DNA of 64,000 bases from an uncultured Lachnoclostridium sp. (GCA_944376715.1 CALWDO010000002.1:1-64000), one strand, 5' to 3'. Positions 41,331-51,155 are shown, counted from the first letter of the stretch. Translations and numbers: made by a program. The notes: generated from the sequence alone by a model not told the origin.

Positions 41331-42281
41331 TCAGTTCCCTCTGCATTTCTCCAGAATCCTGACCACTTCCAGAGTATTGTCCAGGTTCCTGTAACAGGTC
41401 TCATAATCTTTCTGCTCTACCAGGCGCGCCAGTTCCTGCACTTCATAGAACCACTGGTCGTCGTCCACCCTCACCGTCAGGTCCTCGGTCCCTTTCCGTA
41501 CCAGACGCGCTTCCTGCAGATTGTTGCTGCAGGGAGTCACCCGGATATATCCCTGGTCTCCCATAATCTGCGCGCTGTTCTCGCACCAGGTATCTTTCGC
41601 TCCGGTACACTGACAGATCACATCCCCATACCGCATCACGAGGATTCCATGGATATCGACGCCGTTCCCGTGGCGTCCCGCAAGATATTCTACCTGATCC
41701 GGCCGTCCCAAAAGCCCCACAACAAAATGAATATTATATACATTGATATCCATTAAACTGCCGCCTGCGAATTCCGGGTTAAATATATTGGTAACTTCTC
41801 CGGCTTTCAGCTGGTCGTAACGGCTGGAATACTGGCAGAAAGTGCAGGAAATCATTTTCAGGTCTCCCACGTCCGCCATATGGCTGCGGATCCATGGATA
41901 ATGCGGATGGTACAGCGTCGTGACCGCTTCAAACAGGAACAGATGCCGCTCCTTCGCCATACGGATCAGTTCCTCCGCTTCCGCAGCCGTGGGCGTAAAC
42001 GGCTTCTCACAGATGACGTTTTTCCCATAGTCCAGCGCCTTCTTTACCTGCTCATAGTGGAGACTGTTGGGCGATGCCACATAGATAAAATCGATCGCCT
42101 CGTCCTGACACATGGCGTCCAGGTCTGTATACACTTTTTTCACTCCGAATTCATCTGCCAGCTTTCTTCCCGTCTCCTCCTTTCTGGAATACACCGCTTC
42201 GCAGCATACCCCTTCCGTGCGTTCTACACCTTTCAATATGTGCCGGACAATTACTCCGGTACCGATGGTTCCTATTCTCAT
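41331..42281 (-). CDS. Gfo/Idh/MocA-family oxidoreductase
   Basis: 316 residues from the ATG at 42281 (MRIGTIGTGVIVRHILKG), preceded by AAAAAGGAGAACGG; the longer frame upstream has no ribosome site. The Rossmann motif is GTIGTGVI, and EKPFTPTAAEAEELI carries the catalytic lysine motif (EKP) of the family. It would oxidise or reduce a sugar or a cyclic polyol with NAD(P). The substrate is not readable. It is a single gene, divergent from the MarR-MATE operon. Confidence 0.92.
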   Translation of the reverse strand: MRIGTIGTGVIVRHILKGVERTEGVCCEAVYSRKEETGRKLADEFGVKKVYTDLDAMCQDEAIDFIYVASPNSLHYEQVKKALDYGKNVICEKPFTPTAAEAEELIRMAKERHLFLFEAVTTLYHPHYPWIRSHMADVGDLKMISCTFCQYSSRYDQLKAGEVTNIFNPEFAGGSLMDINVYNIHFVVGLLGRPDQVEYLAGRHGNGVDIHGILVMRYGDVICQCTGAKDTWCENSAQIMGDQGYIRVTPCSNNLQEARLVRKGTEDLTVRVDDDQWFYEVQELARLVEQKDYETCYRNLDNTLEVVRILEKCRGN

Positions 42282-42382
42282 ATCCGTTCTCCTTTTTCTT
42301 TGTTGCCTGGACATATCATACGTCTGTTTTAAAAAAATATCTACAGCTTTCTGTTGATTCATACGTTCTTTTCTGCGTTTAC

Positions 42383-42432
42383 TTGACATTCGGATTGTTT
42401 TTCATATAATAGTCTCTGTGAGGACTATTATA
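42383..42432 (+). promoter_or_regulatory. Promoter with overlapping MarR operator
   Basis: TTGACA (42383-42388), a 16-bp spacer and TATAAT (42405-42410). A perfect 10-bp inverted repeat, TATAATAGTC (42405-42414) and GACTATTATA (42423-42432), begins at the -10 box itself. A bound MarR dimer would block RNA polymerase, so this is a likely autoregulated efflux operon. Confidence 0.7.
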
Positions 42433-42450
42433 TAAGAGGAAATTGAAAAA

Positions 42451-42894
42451 ATGCAAAATTCATTTAAAGACCAACAGCGGGACTTCTACCTTTTATGGAG
42501 CCAGATTAATATTATTTACAGCAGATGGGCGGAACATCTCGGCGTGCCTTATGACACGCTGATCACTCTGTACGGTCTCGATATCCACGGCCGCATGACC
42601 CAGAAAAACATCTGTGATTTCTATGGTTTTCCGAAGCAGACCGTAAACGGCATCATACGCCGTTTAAAAAATGACGGATATATTTCTTTGGAGACCAATC
42701 CCGCGGACAAAAGAGAAAAACTGGTCAGTCTGACCGATTCCGGATCTGCCTATGCCAAAGAGCTTCTGGCGCCTTTATACCAGGCGGAACAACATACATT
42801 TTCGGAAGTGGGCGGACAGAGACTCTCTCAGATGCTGGAGACGATCGATCTTTTTAACAACTCAATGAAAAAATTACTGGAGGGATCCAAATGA
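42451..42894 (+). CDS. MarR-family regulator of the MATE pump
   Basis: 147 residues with a winged helix (MTQKNICDFYGFPKQTVNGI; IRRLKNDGYISLETNPADKR) and terminal helices for dimerisation. It overlaps the MATE gene by 4 bp. The palindrome over its own -10 box indicates autoregulation relieved by a ligand, probably a pump substrate. Confidence 0.9.
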   Translation: MQNSFKDQQRDFYLLWSQINIIYSRWAEHLGVPYDTLITLYGLDIHGRMTQKNICDFYGFPKQTVNGIIRRLKNDGYISLETNPADKREKLVSLTDSGSAYAKELLAPLYQAEQHTFSEVGGQRLSQMLETIDLFNNSMKKLLEGSK

Positions 42895-44192
42895 GCCAAT
42901 ATAGAATATTTCTGAAATATGTAGCGCCCTCCGTGCTGGCTTTCGCCCTGTCCGGGGTCTACGCCATCGTGGACGGTTTTTTCGTAGGCCACAGCATGGG
43001 CGATACCGGCCTTTCCGCCATCAATATTGCGTTTCCCATCGTATCTCTTATGCAGTCCGTGGGCACAGGCATCGGCATGGGCGGCGCGGTGCTGTGGACG
43101 GTTCGGAAAGAGACGGAAGATCCGGGCCTGGCCGGGAAATATATCCGCGCCACCCTGCTGCTCCTTCTCATTTCAAGCATGCTCACCACTGCCTTCTTTT
43201 TCTTTCTGACCGGACCGGTCCTGCGGCTGTTCGGGACCAAAGGCGATATCCTGACGCTGGGCAAAGACTATCTGGATGTAATCGTACTGGGCGACGTCTT
43301 TCAGATCCTGGCTACCGGCATCGTTCCTTTTATACGGAATAACGGCAGTTCCTTTTTCGCGCTGATCACTATGATGTCCGGTTTCCTGTCCAACATCCTG
43401 CTGGACTATCTGTTCGTATGGGTATGGGATATGGGGACCGCCGGAGCGGCCCTCGCAACCATCCTGGGACAGGCTGTCACGACAGTGCTGGCGTTCGCCT
43501 ATCTGATTTACAGCCGGCTGCCCGTCACCGGATCTCTGGCCGGTTTCGGCAAGATGGCCGGAAATATCTGGAAGATCGGCGTCGCTCCCTTTGGCCTGAC
43601 GCTCTCTCCCATGATCTCTCTTATGCTGATTAACCGTTTTTCCATGGCTAACGGCGGGGCCATGGCTGTGGCCTGTTACGCCTGCATCGCCTACGCCCTC
43701 ACTATCGTCCAGATGCTGATGCAGGGCGTAGGAGACGGAGTACAGCCGCTCCTGAGCCAGTATTATGGAGAAGGAAGGACGGATCTGGTCCGCAGGATGC
43801 GTAAGACTGCCTATATCTGCGCCGTCGGTCTGGCTCTGCTCAGCAACGCGGTACTGTTCGCCGCCCGGTCCGGACTGGGAGAGCTGTTCGGGTCCTCGGA
43901 CGACGTCAGCGCGATGGTAGTCCGGGTCCTTCCGATCTTTTTATTCGGACTTATTTTCTACGCGTTTTCCAGGATCACGACCTCCGGGTTCTACGCCACA
44001 GAAAACAATCTCTATTCCTATCTCTGCGTCTACGCGGAACCGGTCCTGCTGCTGATCCTGCTGTTTCTCCTTCCCCTTGTCCTGGGGCAGACAGGCGTAT
44101 GGTGGAGCGTGGTACTGTCGCAGGTCCTGACCGCATGCCTTGCCCTGGCATTAAAGACCGCGGAAGATAAAAAAATCACCGTCTCTCCCTAA
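42891..44192 (+). CDS. MATE-family multidrug/cation antiporter
   Basis: 433 residues with twelve membrane segments. It begins with FLKYVAPSVLAFALSGVYAI, has the MATE segment VDGFFVGHSMGDTGLSAINI, cut across residues 25-45, and repeats it in the second half around LLINRFSMANGGAMAVACYA. MATE pumps expel drugs in exchange for sodium or protons. It is translated from the MarR transcript (ATGA-type overlap) and is ended by the hairpin at 44207. Confidence 0.92.
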   Translation: MSQYRIFLKYVAPSVLAFALSGVYAIVDGFFVGHSMGDTGLSAINIAFPIVSLMQSVGTGIGMGGAVLWTVRKETEDPGLAGKYIRATLLLLLISSMLTTAFFFFLTGPVLRLFGTKGDILTLGKDYLDVIVLGDVFQILATGIVPFIRNNGSSFFALITMMSGFLSNILLDYLFVWVWDMGTAGAALATILGQAVTTVLAFAYLIYSRLPVTGSLAGFGKMAGNIWKIGVAPFGLTLSPMISLMLINRFSMANGGAMAVACYACIAYALTIVQMLMQGVGDGVQPLLSQYYGEGRTDLVRRMRKTAYICAVGLALLSNAVLFAARSGLGELFGSSDDVSAMVVRVLPIFLFGLIFYAFSRITTSGFYATENNLYSYLCVYAEPVLLLILLFLLPLVLGQTGVWWSVVLSQVLTACLALALKTAEDKKITVSP

Positions 44193-44206
44193 ATAATAAA
44201 AAATGA

Positions 44207-44230
44207 GGCGCTGCTTCAGCATGCAGCACC
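44207..44230. terminator. Terminator between convergent MATE and dehydratase operons
   Basis: GGCGCTGC (44207-44214) pairs with GCAGCACC (44223-44230) with one G-U pair. On the minus strand it is followed by TCATTTTTTATTATTT, so it ends the dehydratase operon; A-rich flanks may let it serve both sides. Confidence 0.7.
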
Positions 44231-44249
44231 CCTTGTGCGTTCACATATT

Positions 44250-45920
44250 TTATTCCTCAGAGATCCTCTCCAGCGCATACAGGGCTGCTCCCGTGGCCCC
44301 TACGATCTCCGGCTCCTCGCAGATATACAGCTTCGCGCCGATCTTCTCTTCCACCGCGCGGACGACGCCCGGATTCTTCGCTACTCCTCCGGTCATCATG
44401 AAATCCGGTTCCAGCCCTACACGGCGCAGAAGTCCGAACGCCTTGTTGGCGATGGCGTGGCATACTCCATCGGCGATATCTGCCTTTTCCTTATTGTTGG
44501 CGATCAGTGAGATTACCTCCGACTCCGCGAACACAGAGCACATGCTGGTGATCTCGATCTTCTCTGCAGACGTCAGCGCGATGGCTCCCAGCTCGTCCAG
44601 ACTGACTTCCAGCGTACGGGCGATCATCTCCAGAAAGCGTCCGGTTCCGGCAGCGCATTTGTCATTCATGACAAAGTCCTTCACCTCTCCCTTTTCATTC
44701 AGATGAATCGCTTTACTGTCCTGTCCTCCGATATCCAGGATAGTACGGATCTTCGGGTTAAAATAATGGGCTCCTTTTCCGTGACAACTGATCTCCGTCA
44801 CATTCTCGTCTGCAAATTCAATGCTGACCCGGCCATACCCGGTGGATACAATCCAGGATATATCCTCCCTCGCAAGGCCCGCACGCTGCAGCACTTCATC
44901 CAGCGCCTTCTGCGCGCTGACACCGGATTTTGCCCCGGTACGCACTACAGAAAATGCTTTAATCTTTCTGTCCCGGTCCATGATCACCGCGTTGGTAGAT
45001 GTGGAACCGCTGTCTATTCCCAGCACATACATGGCATTCTCTCCCTTCGTCTGTCTTTGAATTCTCTGTACATCCGGCTTAAGTGACTCCAGAAACGCTT
45101 CGATACGGGTCAGAATCTGCCCGTAACTCTGTTTGGTGTAATCCGTCTCCAGAAGCAGCAGCGGAGATCTCAGCCAGCTTTTCAGCCATGCATATTCATA
45201 GGCATAGTTGTCGCAGAACTGGACCGTATGATAGATTACGCCGTCCACACTGTCCGCATAGCGCCGGATCAGTTCGTCCCGGTTGGACGCCTGCTCCATC
45301 CGCATACAGGGGAATTGACTCAGAAGACCGCCTACATATCCGGTCATCGGATTCTGTTCTTCATAGACCACCTTGCGCCCAAGACCGGTACAGGTCAGAT
45401 CAAACGCCACATTGGTGCCCTTCGTTTTCAGAATCTCCGCGATGTTTTTATTTGCTCTGGCTCCCAGGATGCCGATATTAAGCGCGCCTGCGCGCACAGC
45501 AATCTGCTGTTCTTCATTTTTTCCCTTTATATACTCACGGAAAATCTCTTCATCAAAGGTTTTTCCGGAAAATTCCTCATAGGCACGGATCATCGCCCGG
45601 ATCCGCTGCTCATAGAGACTGATTCCGGCGTCCTTCGTGATCCTGGGGGTATCCAGCATATAGATAAATTTTCCCGGATATTCTTCTCTGAGCACATCAT
45701 AAAAACGGCGGATGCTGTCACAGCATGTGGTGAGAATGACGCCTTCATAGTCGCTGCTCATCACATCCTCCAGCACGCCCTTGGCAAAACTGCAGATGTT
45801 GGGATGCATCCTGATCTCCGCCTGGTTAAAATTTGTCACATCCGGCTCGATCCGCTTCATCTCCACGCCCATGGACTCAAAAATCTCTACCGGAGCATAT
45901 TTGCATATATAACCTAACAT
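44250..45920 (-). CDS. Fusion of a 2-hydroxyacyl-CoA dehydratase subunit and its ATPase activator
   Basis: 556 residues. Residues 1-285 are a dehydratase-subunit domain (HgdB/FldC type) with TTCCDSIRRFYDVL and CTGLGRKVV. From about 296 (MYVLGIDSGSTSTNAVIMD) an ASKHA-fold activator (HgdC/BcrD/BadF family) follows, with LDIGGQDSKAI, NDKCAAGTGRFLEMI (first cluster cysteine) and ITSMCSVFAESEVI (second). The activator uses ATP to fire a single electron into the dehydratase. Fusion of both parts in one chain is unusual in characterised systems, where the activator is separate. The gene overlaps the next dehydratase subunit gene by 7 bp. Confidence 0.85.
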   Translation of the reverse strand: MLGYICKYAPVEIFESMGVEMKRIEPDVTNFNQAEIRMHPNICSFAKGVLEDVMSSDYEGVILTTCCDSIRRFYDVLREEYPGKFIYMLDTPRITKDAGISLYEQRIRAMIRAYEEFSGKTFDEEIFREYIKGKNEEQQIAVRAGALNIGILGARANKNIAEILKTKGTNVAFDLTCTGLGRKVVYEEQNPMTGYVGGLLSQFPCMRMEQASNRDELIRRYADSVDGVIYHTVQFCDNYAYEYAWLKSWLRSPLLLLETDYTKQSYGQILTRIEAFLESLKPDVQRIQRQTKGENAMYVLGIDSGSTSTNAVIMDRDRKIKAFSVVRTGAKSGVSAQKALDEVLQRAGLAREDISWIVSTGYGRVSIEFADENVTEISCHGKGAHYFNPKIRTILDIGGQDSKAIHLNEKGEVKDFVMNDKCAAGTGRFLEMIARTLEVSLDELGAIALTSAEKIEITSMCSVFAESEVISLIANNKEKADIADGVCHAIANKAFGLLRRVGLEPDFMMTGGVAKNPGVVRAVEEKIGAKLYICEEPEIVGATGAALYALERISEE

Positions 45921-47200
45921 ACCTCTTCCCGCTCCTTTTCTTCAGAGTCCAGCATCTCCAGGAATGCTTCCAGGCGGGTCTTGATCTGCCCGTCATGGCT
46001 GTTCCTTTTATCAATGCCGTCGCCGTCCAGTATTAACATGGGGATCTCCAGTTCCTGCATTTTTTCTTTCAGAAGAATGCTTCCGCCGGAAGACTGCTTG
46101 CAGCCCCAGTGGCAGAACTGGATCACCGCGTCCGGACGCAGCGTATCGGTCAGTCCGCAGACCAGCTCCGCTCTGTGTGAATAAGACCCGTTATAGGCAT
46201 TATGGATGATCTTGCGCGCCAGTGCATGGAACGGTTTCTCCGCGTCCATCTCCTCCACAGAATCCAGGATAATATCGCTGGCGATGATCTGATATTTCTG
46301 GTTCGTATTAAAATAGTGCTGCAGGCTCTCCTGATAGAAAGGAAGAAGATGTACCCACAGGATCTTTTTCCCCTCAAATTTCGGATAGGTCTGGATCTCC
46401 TCGATCATAAAACGGACCAGATCCAGGAATTCCCGGGTACCGATCAGCAGGTGCATGCCCATCATCATATACAGGTGGCTGATCAGCTCCCCCGGATAAT
46501 AATATTCACTCTGGAGCCGGAAGAAACGCATCAGTTCTTTTCTTGTCTCATTCTCGATACGTATGTTTTCTTTCAGTTTCTTCTCGTCAAACGTTTTCCC
46601 GAAACGCCGTTCCAGCTCTCCGGCAAAGTCCCGGAGCTGCCCTGCCAGATAATCCACCGACGCTTCGTCATCCCCATACGGCACATCAAGAAAAGTAAAC
46701 GGCACTCCTTTTTTCTTTTCCAGATAGCGGAAGGTATTCAGATTGCCGTCGCAGGAAAGGGAGGTGGTCACCGCATACTGGGGCACCGGCACCGCTCCGC
46801 TGTCAATGGCTCCCACAAACGTCTTATGATAGGAACACAGAGTAGGCGCGATGCCCGTATTCTGCGCATAATCAATAAAATAATCTTCCAGATGATATCC
46901 GCTCAGATAACATGCCAGACATTCGATAGATAATGTACCGAGTCCGAAACACTGCATGATCTCGCAGGGAGAAAAGATATTTCCCCATACATAACTGTCC
47001 GGCCGGCAGAGTGAATCCGCCACAAAAGACATCATCAAGGCCTCCAGCTTCTGGTAGCCTTTTGAGATCTCTTTTTTTGGAAGCAGTTTGGTCCGGAGCT
47101 TGTTTGCCTGAAATCCCAGCAGCATCTTGCCCCAGCTCTGGCCGGGATTTTCTATGGTCTGTTCTCTTATGTAATCAATATATTTGTCTGCAATCCACAT
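45914..47200 (-). CDS. 2-hydroxyacyl-CoA dehydratase-family subunit
   Basis: 428 residues. Cysteines in PCEIMQCFGLGTLSIECLACYLSGY (~87-112), TSLSCDGN and HWGCKQSSGGS are in positions used to bind the [4Fe-4S] cluster of HgdA/HgdB-type subunits. It works with the fused subunit-activator encoded just downstream. Radical dehydration of a 2-hydroxyacyl-CoA, or a related reductive step as in benzoyl-CoA reductase relatives, is known for the family; the substrate here is unknown, and no CoA-transferase gene is adjacent. GGAGGGATCGAT precedes the ATG. Confidence 0.85.
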   Translation of the reverse strand: MWIADKYIDYIREQTIENPGQSWGKMLLGFQANKLRTKLLPKKEISKGYQKLEALMMSFVADSLCRPDSYVWGNIFSPCEIMQCFGLGTLSIECLACYLSGYHLEDYFIDYAQNTGIAPTLCSYHKTFVGAIDSGAVPVPQYAVTTSLSCDGNLNTFRYLEKKKGVPFTFLDVPYGDDEASVDYLAGQLRDFAGELERRFGKTFDEKKLKENIRIENETRKELMRFFRLQSEYYYPGELISHLYMMMGMHLLIGTREFLDLVRFMIEEIQTYPKFEGKKILWVHLLPFYQESLQHYFNTNQKYQIIASDIILDSVEEMDAEKPFHALARKIIHNAYNGSYSHRAELVCGLTDTLRPDAVIQFCHWGCKQSSGGSILLKEKMQELEIPMLILDGDGIDKRNSHDGQIKTRLEAFLEMLDSEEKEREEVC

Positions 47201-47299
47201 ATCGATCCCTCCAAATACAACAAATCAAAATCAACTCACAACAGGATACTATACTACATTTTTGGAGGAATTTCCAGATGTGAAGCGCTTCCATCAAAG

Positions 47300-48973
47300 T
47301 TAATATTTCTTTTTGCCAATTACATTGTTCAAAATAATCAGCAATGTCGTTGTGATCACCACACAGATTAACGCCATAGCCATTGCCACCGAGGCGCTGC
47401 CTTGTTCAAATTCCCGCACGATAAAAGTGGACACAGTCTGTACATTAGGCGGAGAGATCAGGCTGGCAGCGACCAATTCCCGAAATACAATAATAAAAAT
47501 CATCATCCACCCCTGCATTACGCCCCGCATAATCAGCGGCAATGTCACGTGCAGGAAAACATAGGACCGGTTCCCTCCGCACACTTTTCCCGCTTCCATC
47601 AAAGAATCTCCGGTCTGCATAATTGCAGAGCTGACATACTGTATTGAATAAGGAAGAAACATAACCACATATACCAATACCAAAAAACCGAGGGTATTGT
47701 ATAACGGCAGCAGCTTATATATCTTATTCCAGAACAACATCATCCCGATCACAAGTACAATATTGGGCAGCATCTCCGGCAAAAGAGCTTCTCCTTCTAT
47801 TACTTTTTTCCAGTTTCCGGCTTTTTTGATCAGGACCACAATCAATGTTCCCATTATGCTGGCAATAGTGGCAGATACCACCGCCAGGAAAGTACTGGTC
47901 ACCAATGCTTCCCATCCCTTGCTGTTATTCGTAAATAATTCTACATAATGCTGAAATGTAAAATTGCCTGCTGCCAGGCCATATCCTCTCAGTTTAATCA
48001 GAGAAGTCGCAATCACCGAAAAATACGGAACACCTATCGTAACCGCTATGATCAGAAATATATAGATGCCTCCGATTAATTCTGTCGCTCTCCTGCAATT
48101 GTACAGACTTTCCTTTTTCCCTTTTCCTCCGACCAAATTATAGGTATGTTTTGAGGTAGTATAGCTCTGTGCCAGCCACATGATCATACAGATAACGACC
48201 AATACGCCGGACAGGCTTGACGCCTTTCCAAAGTCAATCGGCGCAGTAGACGCATATCGATGAATATCCGTTGTAAAAACATAAAATCCGATACGATTTC
48301 CCAGGGTAGAGGGAGTCCCATACTCAGAAAGCGTTTTCACAAATACAAGCAACATGGCAATCGCATAATTTCCGGTCAGCAGAGGAAGCATCACTCTCCT
48401 CAAGCGGTAAAGAAAACCTGCCCCGCTGACAGCGGCGCTTTCTTCCAGATTCATGCCAATATTTAAAATGGCATTTTTAAGCATGGTCGTCATAAATGGA
48501 GACACATGAAAACTCATAACAAGCACCAGACCTCCCAGAGAAAAGAAACTCTCTGAGATACTTCCTGTCCAGGGAAACAGCTGCTGAAACAATCCCCTCT
48601 TCTGCATAAACAAAATCCAGCCCATGGAAGAGATATATGGCGGCGTCATAAAGGGAATCATGAGCACCACATCAAGCCACTTCCATCTGGCGTATCTGGT
48701 ACGTGCCAGCAAAAGCGCCAGCGGCGTGGATATAATAGTAGAGACGATTACAACCAGAACTCCCAGAAGCAGGGAATTGGTAATTGTTGTTAAATTCTCC
48801 TTGTCTATGATCGTCTGCAATGCATTACTAAAATCGAAGCGGCCATCTACAATGACCGCTTCGCTGAATACTGCAATGATCGGAAGGATAACTAATGCAA
48901 ATAGTATAACAAAGATTGTAAAATATACAATCGTCTGTTTTTTATCTGTTGTTCTGTTCACTTCCTGCCGCAC
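47300..48973 (-). CDS. ABC importer permease, double-length (FbpB/ThiP type)
   Basis: 557 residues with about twelve membrane helices: two fused permease halves, each with the EAA-loop region that contacts the ATPase (ESAAVSGAGFLYRLRRVMLP near 190-215, EAGKVCGGNRSYVFLHVTLP near 460-485). This is typical of iron(III), thiamine and some phosphonate or polyamine importers. It is the third gene of the binding protein-ATPase operon, 4 bp after the binding-protein gene. Confidence 0.9.
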   Translation of the reverse strand: MRQEVNRTTDKKQTIVYFTIFVILFALVILPIIAVFSEAVIVDGRFDFSNALQTIIDKENLTTITNSLLLGVLVVIVSTIISTPLALLLARTRYARWKWLDVVLMIPFMTPPYISSMGWILFMQKRGLFQQLFPWTGSISESFFSLGGLVLVMSFHVSPFMTTMLKNAILNIGMNLEESAAVSGAGFLYRLRRVMLPLLTGNYAIAMLLVFVKTLSEYGTPSTLGNRIGFYVFTTDIHRYASTAPIDFGKASSLSGVLVVICMIMWLAQSYTTSKHTYNLVGGKGKKESLYNCRRATELIGGIYIFLIIAVTIGVPYFSVIATSLIKLRGYGLAAGNFTFQHYVELFTNNSKGWEALVTSTFLAVVSATIASIMGTLIVVLIKKAGNWKKVIEGEALLPEMLPNIVLVIGMMLFWNKIYKLLPLYNTLGFLVLVYVVMFLPYSIQYVSSAIMQTGDSLMEAGKVCGGNRSYVFLHVTLPLIMRGVMQGWMMIFIIVFRELVAASLISPPNVQTVSTFIVREFEQGSASVAMAMALICVVITTTLLIILNNVIGKKKY

Positions 48974-48977
48974 CTCT

Positions 48978-50087
48978 TTACTGACATAACTCGTTTAATC
49001 TCGCCGCGATATCACTGGAATTCTCCATCATCACATTCCAGTCAAGATCCTGGAAAGTAGGAATATCAGATACATTCGTACGGTTATCACAGGTAATATC
49101 GCTTCTTCCCGGAAGCAGATATGCGTCCGCCACCATCTGTTGTGCCTCATCAGACATCAGATAGTCAATAAATGCTTTGGCATTTTCTACGTTTTTGCTG
49201 GTATTCATGATCATTGCCGGTCTCGGATTGATCACAGTTCCGGACGCAGGATAATAGATTGCCAGAGGTTCCCCTTTATCAATATTTGAATAGGCATTGT
49301 AATCGACGCCGGCTACAAGGATAGCTCTCTCTCCGGTTGTCACCGTCTCCAAAGCTGCCTTGTTCGCTCCTGCCACCATCAGGCCGTTTTCAGCCATCCC
49401 CTCCCAGGCGCTCCAGTCATTATCAGTGGAGTACATATACCCTGCAAGGAAATCTTTGCAAGAGCCTGATTTTTCCGGATCCGGAATAGCAATCATATCT
49501 TTGTATTTTGCATCCGCCAGTTCCGACCAGTCAGCATCCAGGCTGTCGATCAGCGTCGTGTTATAGATAACGCCAAGAGCAGAAGCACTGGTTCCAAACA
49601 ACATATTGTCTTCATCTACCCAGCCGTCATAAAGCTTATCTGCATTTTCCGCTTCCGGATAACTCATAATCTGCCCCGTTTCTTTCATCGCCAGCCCATC
49701 TGACCAGGATGCCAGGACTACCACATCTGCCACCGGATTATCCTTTTCTGCCTCCAGGCGGGCCTGTATCTCTCCGGTCGTTCCCTCGAATAATTCCACT
49801 TTGACGCCGGTCGCCTTTTCAAACCCATCTACATAAGCGGTATTCAGATCTGTCGGGCTTGGCATATATACAGTCAGGGTGCCGCTCAGTTCGTCCGAAC
49901 TGTCCTCGGCGTCCTCCTGTGTCTCTGCATCGGCTGTCTCCGTATCCGTTTCGCTGCCGCCTTCCGACTCCTCGGCCGTCTGCGCGGAATCGGCTGCTGT
50001 CTCGGTGCTGCTGCCATTGGAACCGCAGGCCACAAGACTGACTCCCATAGCTGTCATTAAAAATGCTGCTAATAACTTTTTTTTCAT
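48978..50087 (-). CDS. Extracellular solute-binding lipoprotein of an iron/polyamine-type importer
   Basis: 369 residues. The signal peptide MKKKLLAAFLMTAMGVSLVA ends with a lipobox VACG, so Cys21 would carry lipid. A Ser/Thr/Glu-rich linker (about 23-65) separates it from a type 2 binding domain beginning GTLTVYMPSPTDLNTAYVDG and including VKVELFEGTTGEIQARLEAE, as in AfuA/FbpA- or phosphonate-binding relatives. The ligand is not readable. It lies between the ATPase and permease genes with GGAGGATTACACC before the ATG. Confidence 0.9.
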   Translation of the reverse strand: MKKKLLAAFLMTAMGVSLVACGSNGSSTETAADSAQTAEESEGGSETDTETADAETQEDAEDSSDELSGTLTVYMPSPTDLNTAYVDGFEKATGVKVELFEGTTGEIQARLEAEKDNPVADVVVLASWSDGLAMKETGQIMSYPEAENADKLYDGWVDEDNMLFGTSASALGVIYNTTLIDSLDADWSELADAKYKDMIAIPDPEKSGSCKDFLAGYMYSTDNDWSAWEGMAENGLMVAGANKAALETVTTGERAILVAGVDYNAYSNIDKGEPLAIYYPASGTVINPRPAMIMNTSKNVENAKAFIDYLMSDEAQQMVADAYLLPGRSDITCDNRTNVSDIPTFQDLDWNVMMENSSDIAARLNELCQ

Positions 50088-50115
50088 GGTGTAATCCTCC
50101 TGTTGTCTTTTATTT

Positions 50116-51069
50116 TTAAAAAGTTACTATCTGATCCTCATTTATGTAAACAGACACATCGGAACCGATGTCATATCTGCATGGGGATTCCATGATCCAC
50201 TGTTTTCCCCCCGCATCCAGATAAAGCTGATAATTTTCTCCCAAAAACTGAACTCCATCCACTACCGTGCGGTATACTTTATATCCGTCTTTCTTTTCCA
50301 GGCTGGCTGTCTCAGGACGAAACATCGCATTCTGATCCAGCCAGTTTGATTTCCCAATAAACTTTGCCGTAAAAGGAGTTCTGGGCCGTTGATAGATTTC
50401 TTCCGGTTTTCCCTGCTGTTCTATTGCCCCTTTGTTCAACACCACAATACGGTCGCTCATGCTCATGGCTTCCATCTGATCATGTGTGACAAAAACAGCC
50501 GTTACGCCCAGTTCGGCAGTCAGTCTTTTAATCTCTACCCGCATTTCATCTCTGAGGATTGCGTCCAGCGCGGACAGAGGTTCATCGAACAAAATGCAGT
50601 CCGGCCTGGTTACAATCGCTCTGGCAAAACCGACTCTCTGCTGCTGTCCTCCGGAAAGCTGGGAAGGGTATCTGTCCCTATACTCTCCCAGCCTGACGGC
50701 CTTAAGCGCATGTATTACACGTTCTTCTATATTTTTCGTATCTCGCCTGGCCCGAAGCCCAAACGCCACATTTTCGAAGACCGTCAGATGCGGCCACAAT
50801 GCAAAATCCTGGAAAACAAAACCAATGTTCCTTTTTTCCGGAGGAACATTGATACCCTCTTTGTCCGAAAATACGCACTTATCATCAAAATAAATCTCAC
50901 CTGCCGTCGGAGTTTCCAATCCGGCAATCATACGCAGGATCGTCGTCTTCCCACAACCTGAAGGTCCAAGCAATGTTGTAAATTCCTTGTCTTCAATCTT
51001 CAAATTTAAATCCTTAATCACTTCCACCTTATCGTAGGATTTGGAAATATTTCTCATGTCAATAAACAT
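50116..51069 (-). CDS. ABC importer ATP-binding protein (FbpC/PotA type)
   Basis: 317 residues: GPSGCGKTTILRMIAG (Walker A), [17 protein letters not shown] (signature), CILFDEPLSALDAILRD (Walker B), VFVTHDQMEAMSMSD (switch), then a C-terminal TOBE-like regulatory domain (after about 240). It powers the double permease at 47300. It is the first gene of the operon. The region upstream (51070-51155) has AT-rich stretches, but no convincing -35/-10 pair. Confidence 0.94.
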   Translation of the reverse strand: MFIDMRNISKSYDKVEVIKDLNLKIEDKEFTTLLGPSGCGKTTILRMIAGLETPTAGEIYFDDKCVFSDKEGINVPPEKRNIGFVFQDFALWPHLTVFENVAFGLRARRDTKNIEERVIHALKAVRLGEYRDRYPSQLSGGQQQRVGFARAIVTRPDCILFDEPLSALDAILRDEMRVEIKRLTAELGVTAVFVTHDQMEAMSMSDRIVVLNKGAIEQQGKPEEIYQRPRTPFTAKFIGKSNWLDQNAMFRPETASLEKKDGYKVYRTVVDGVQFLGENYQLYLDAGGKQWIMESPCRYDIGSDVSVYINEDQIVTF

Positions 51070-51155
51070 ATCAAGCCACCTCTTTCCAAGATTTTACGGG
51101 GTGAATGTAAAATCCTCTATCTGTAACTTGTAAAAGATTGGTAAATATAATGTGA

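Noticed and set aside
51070-51155. Riboswitch upstream of the iron/polyamine-type ABC importer
   Set aside because: Only a simple hairpin belonging to the upstream gene's terminator and AT-rich sequence are visible; no conserved riboswitch core was recognised.
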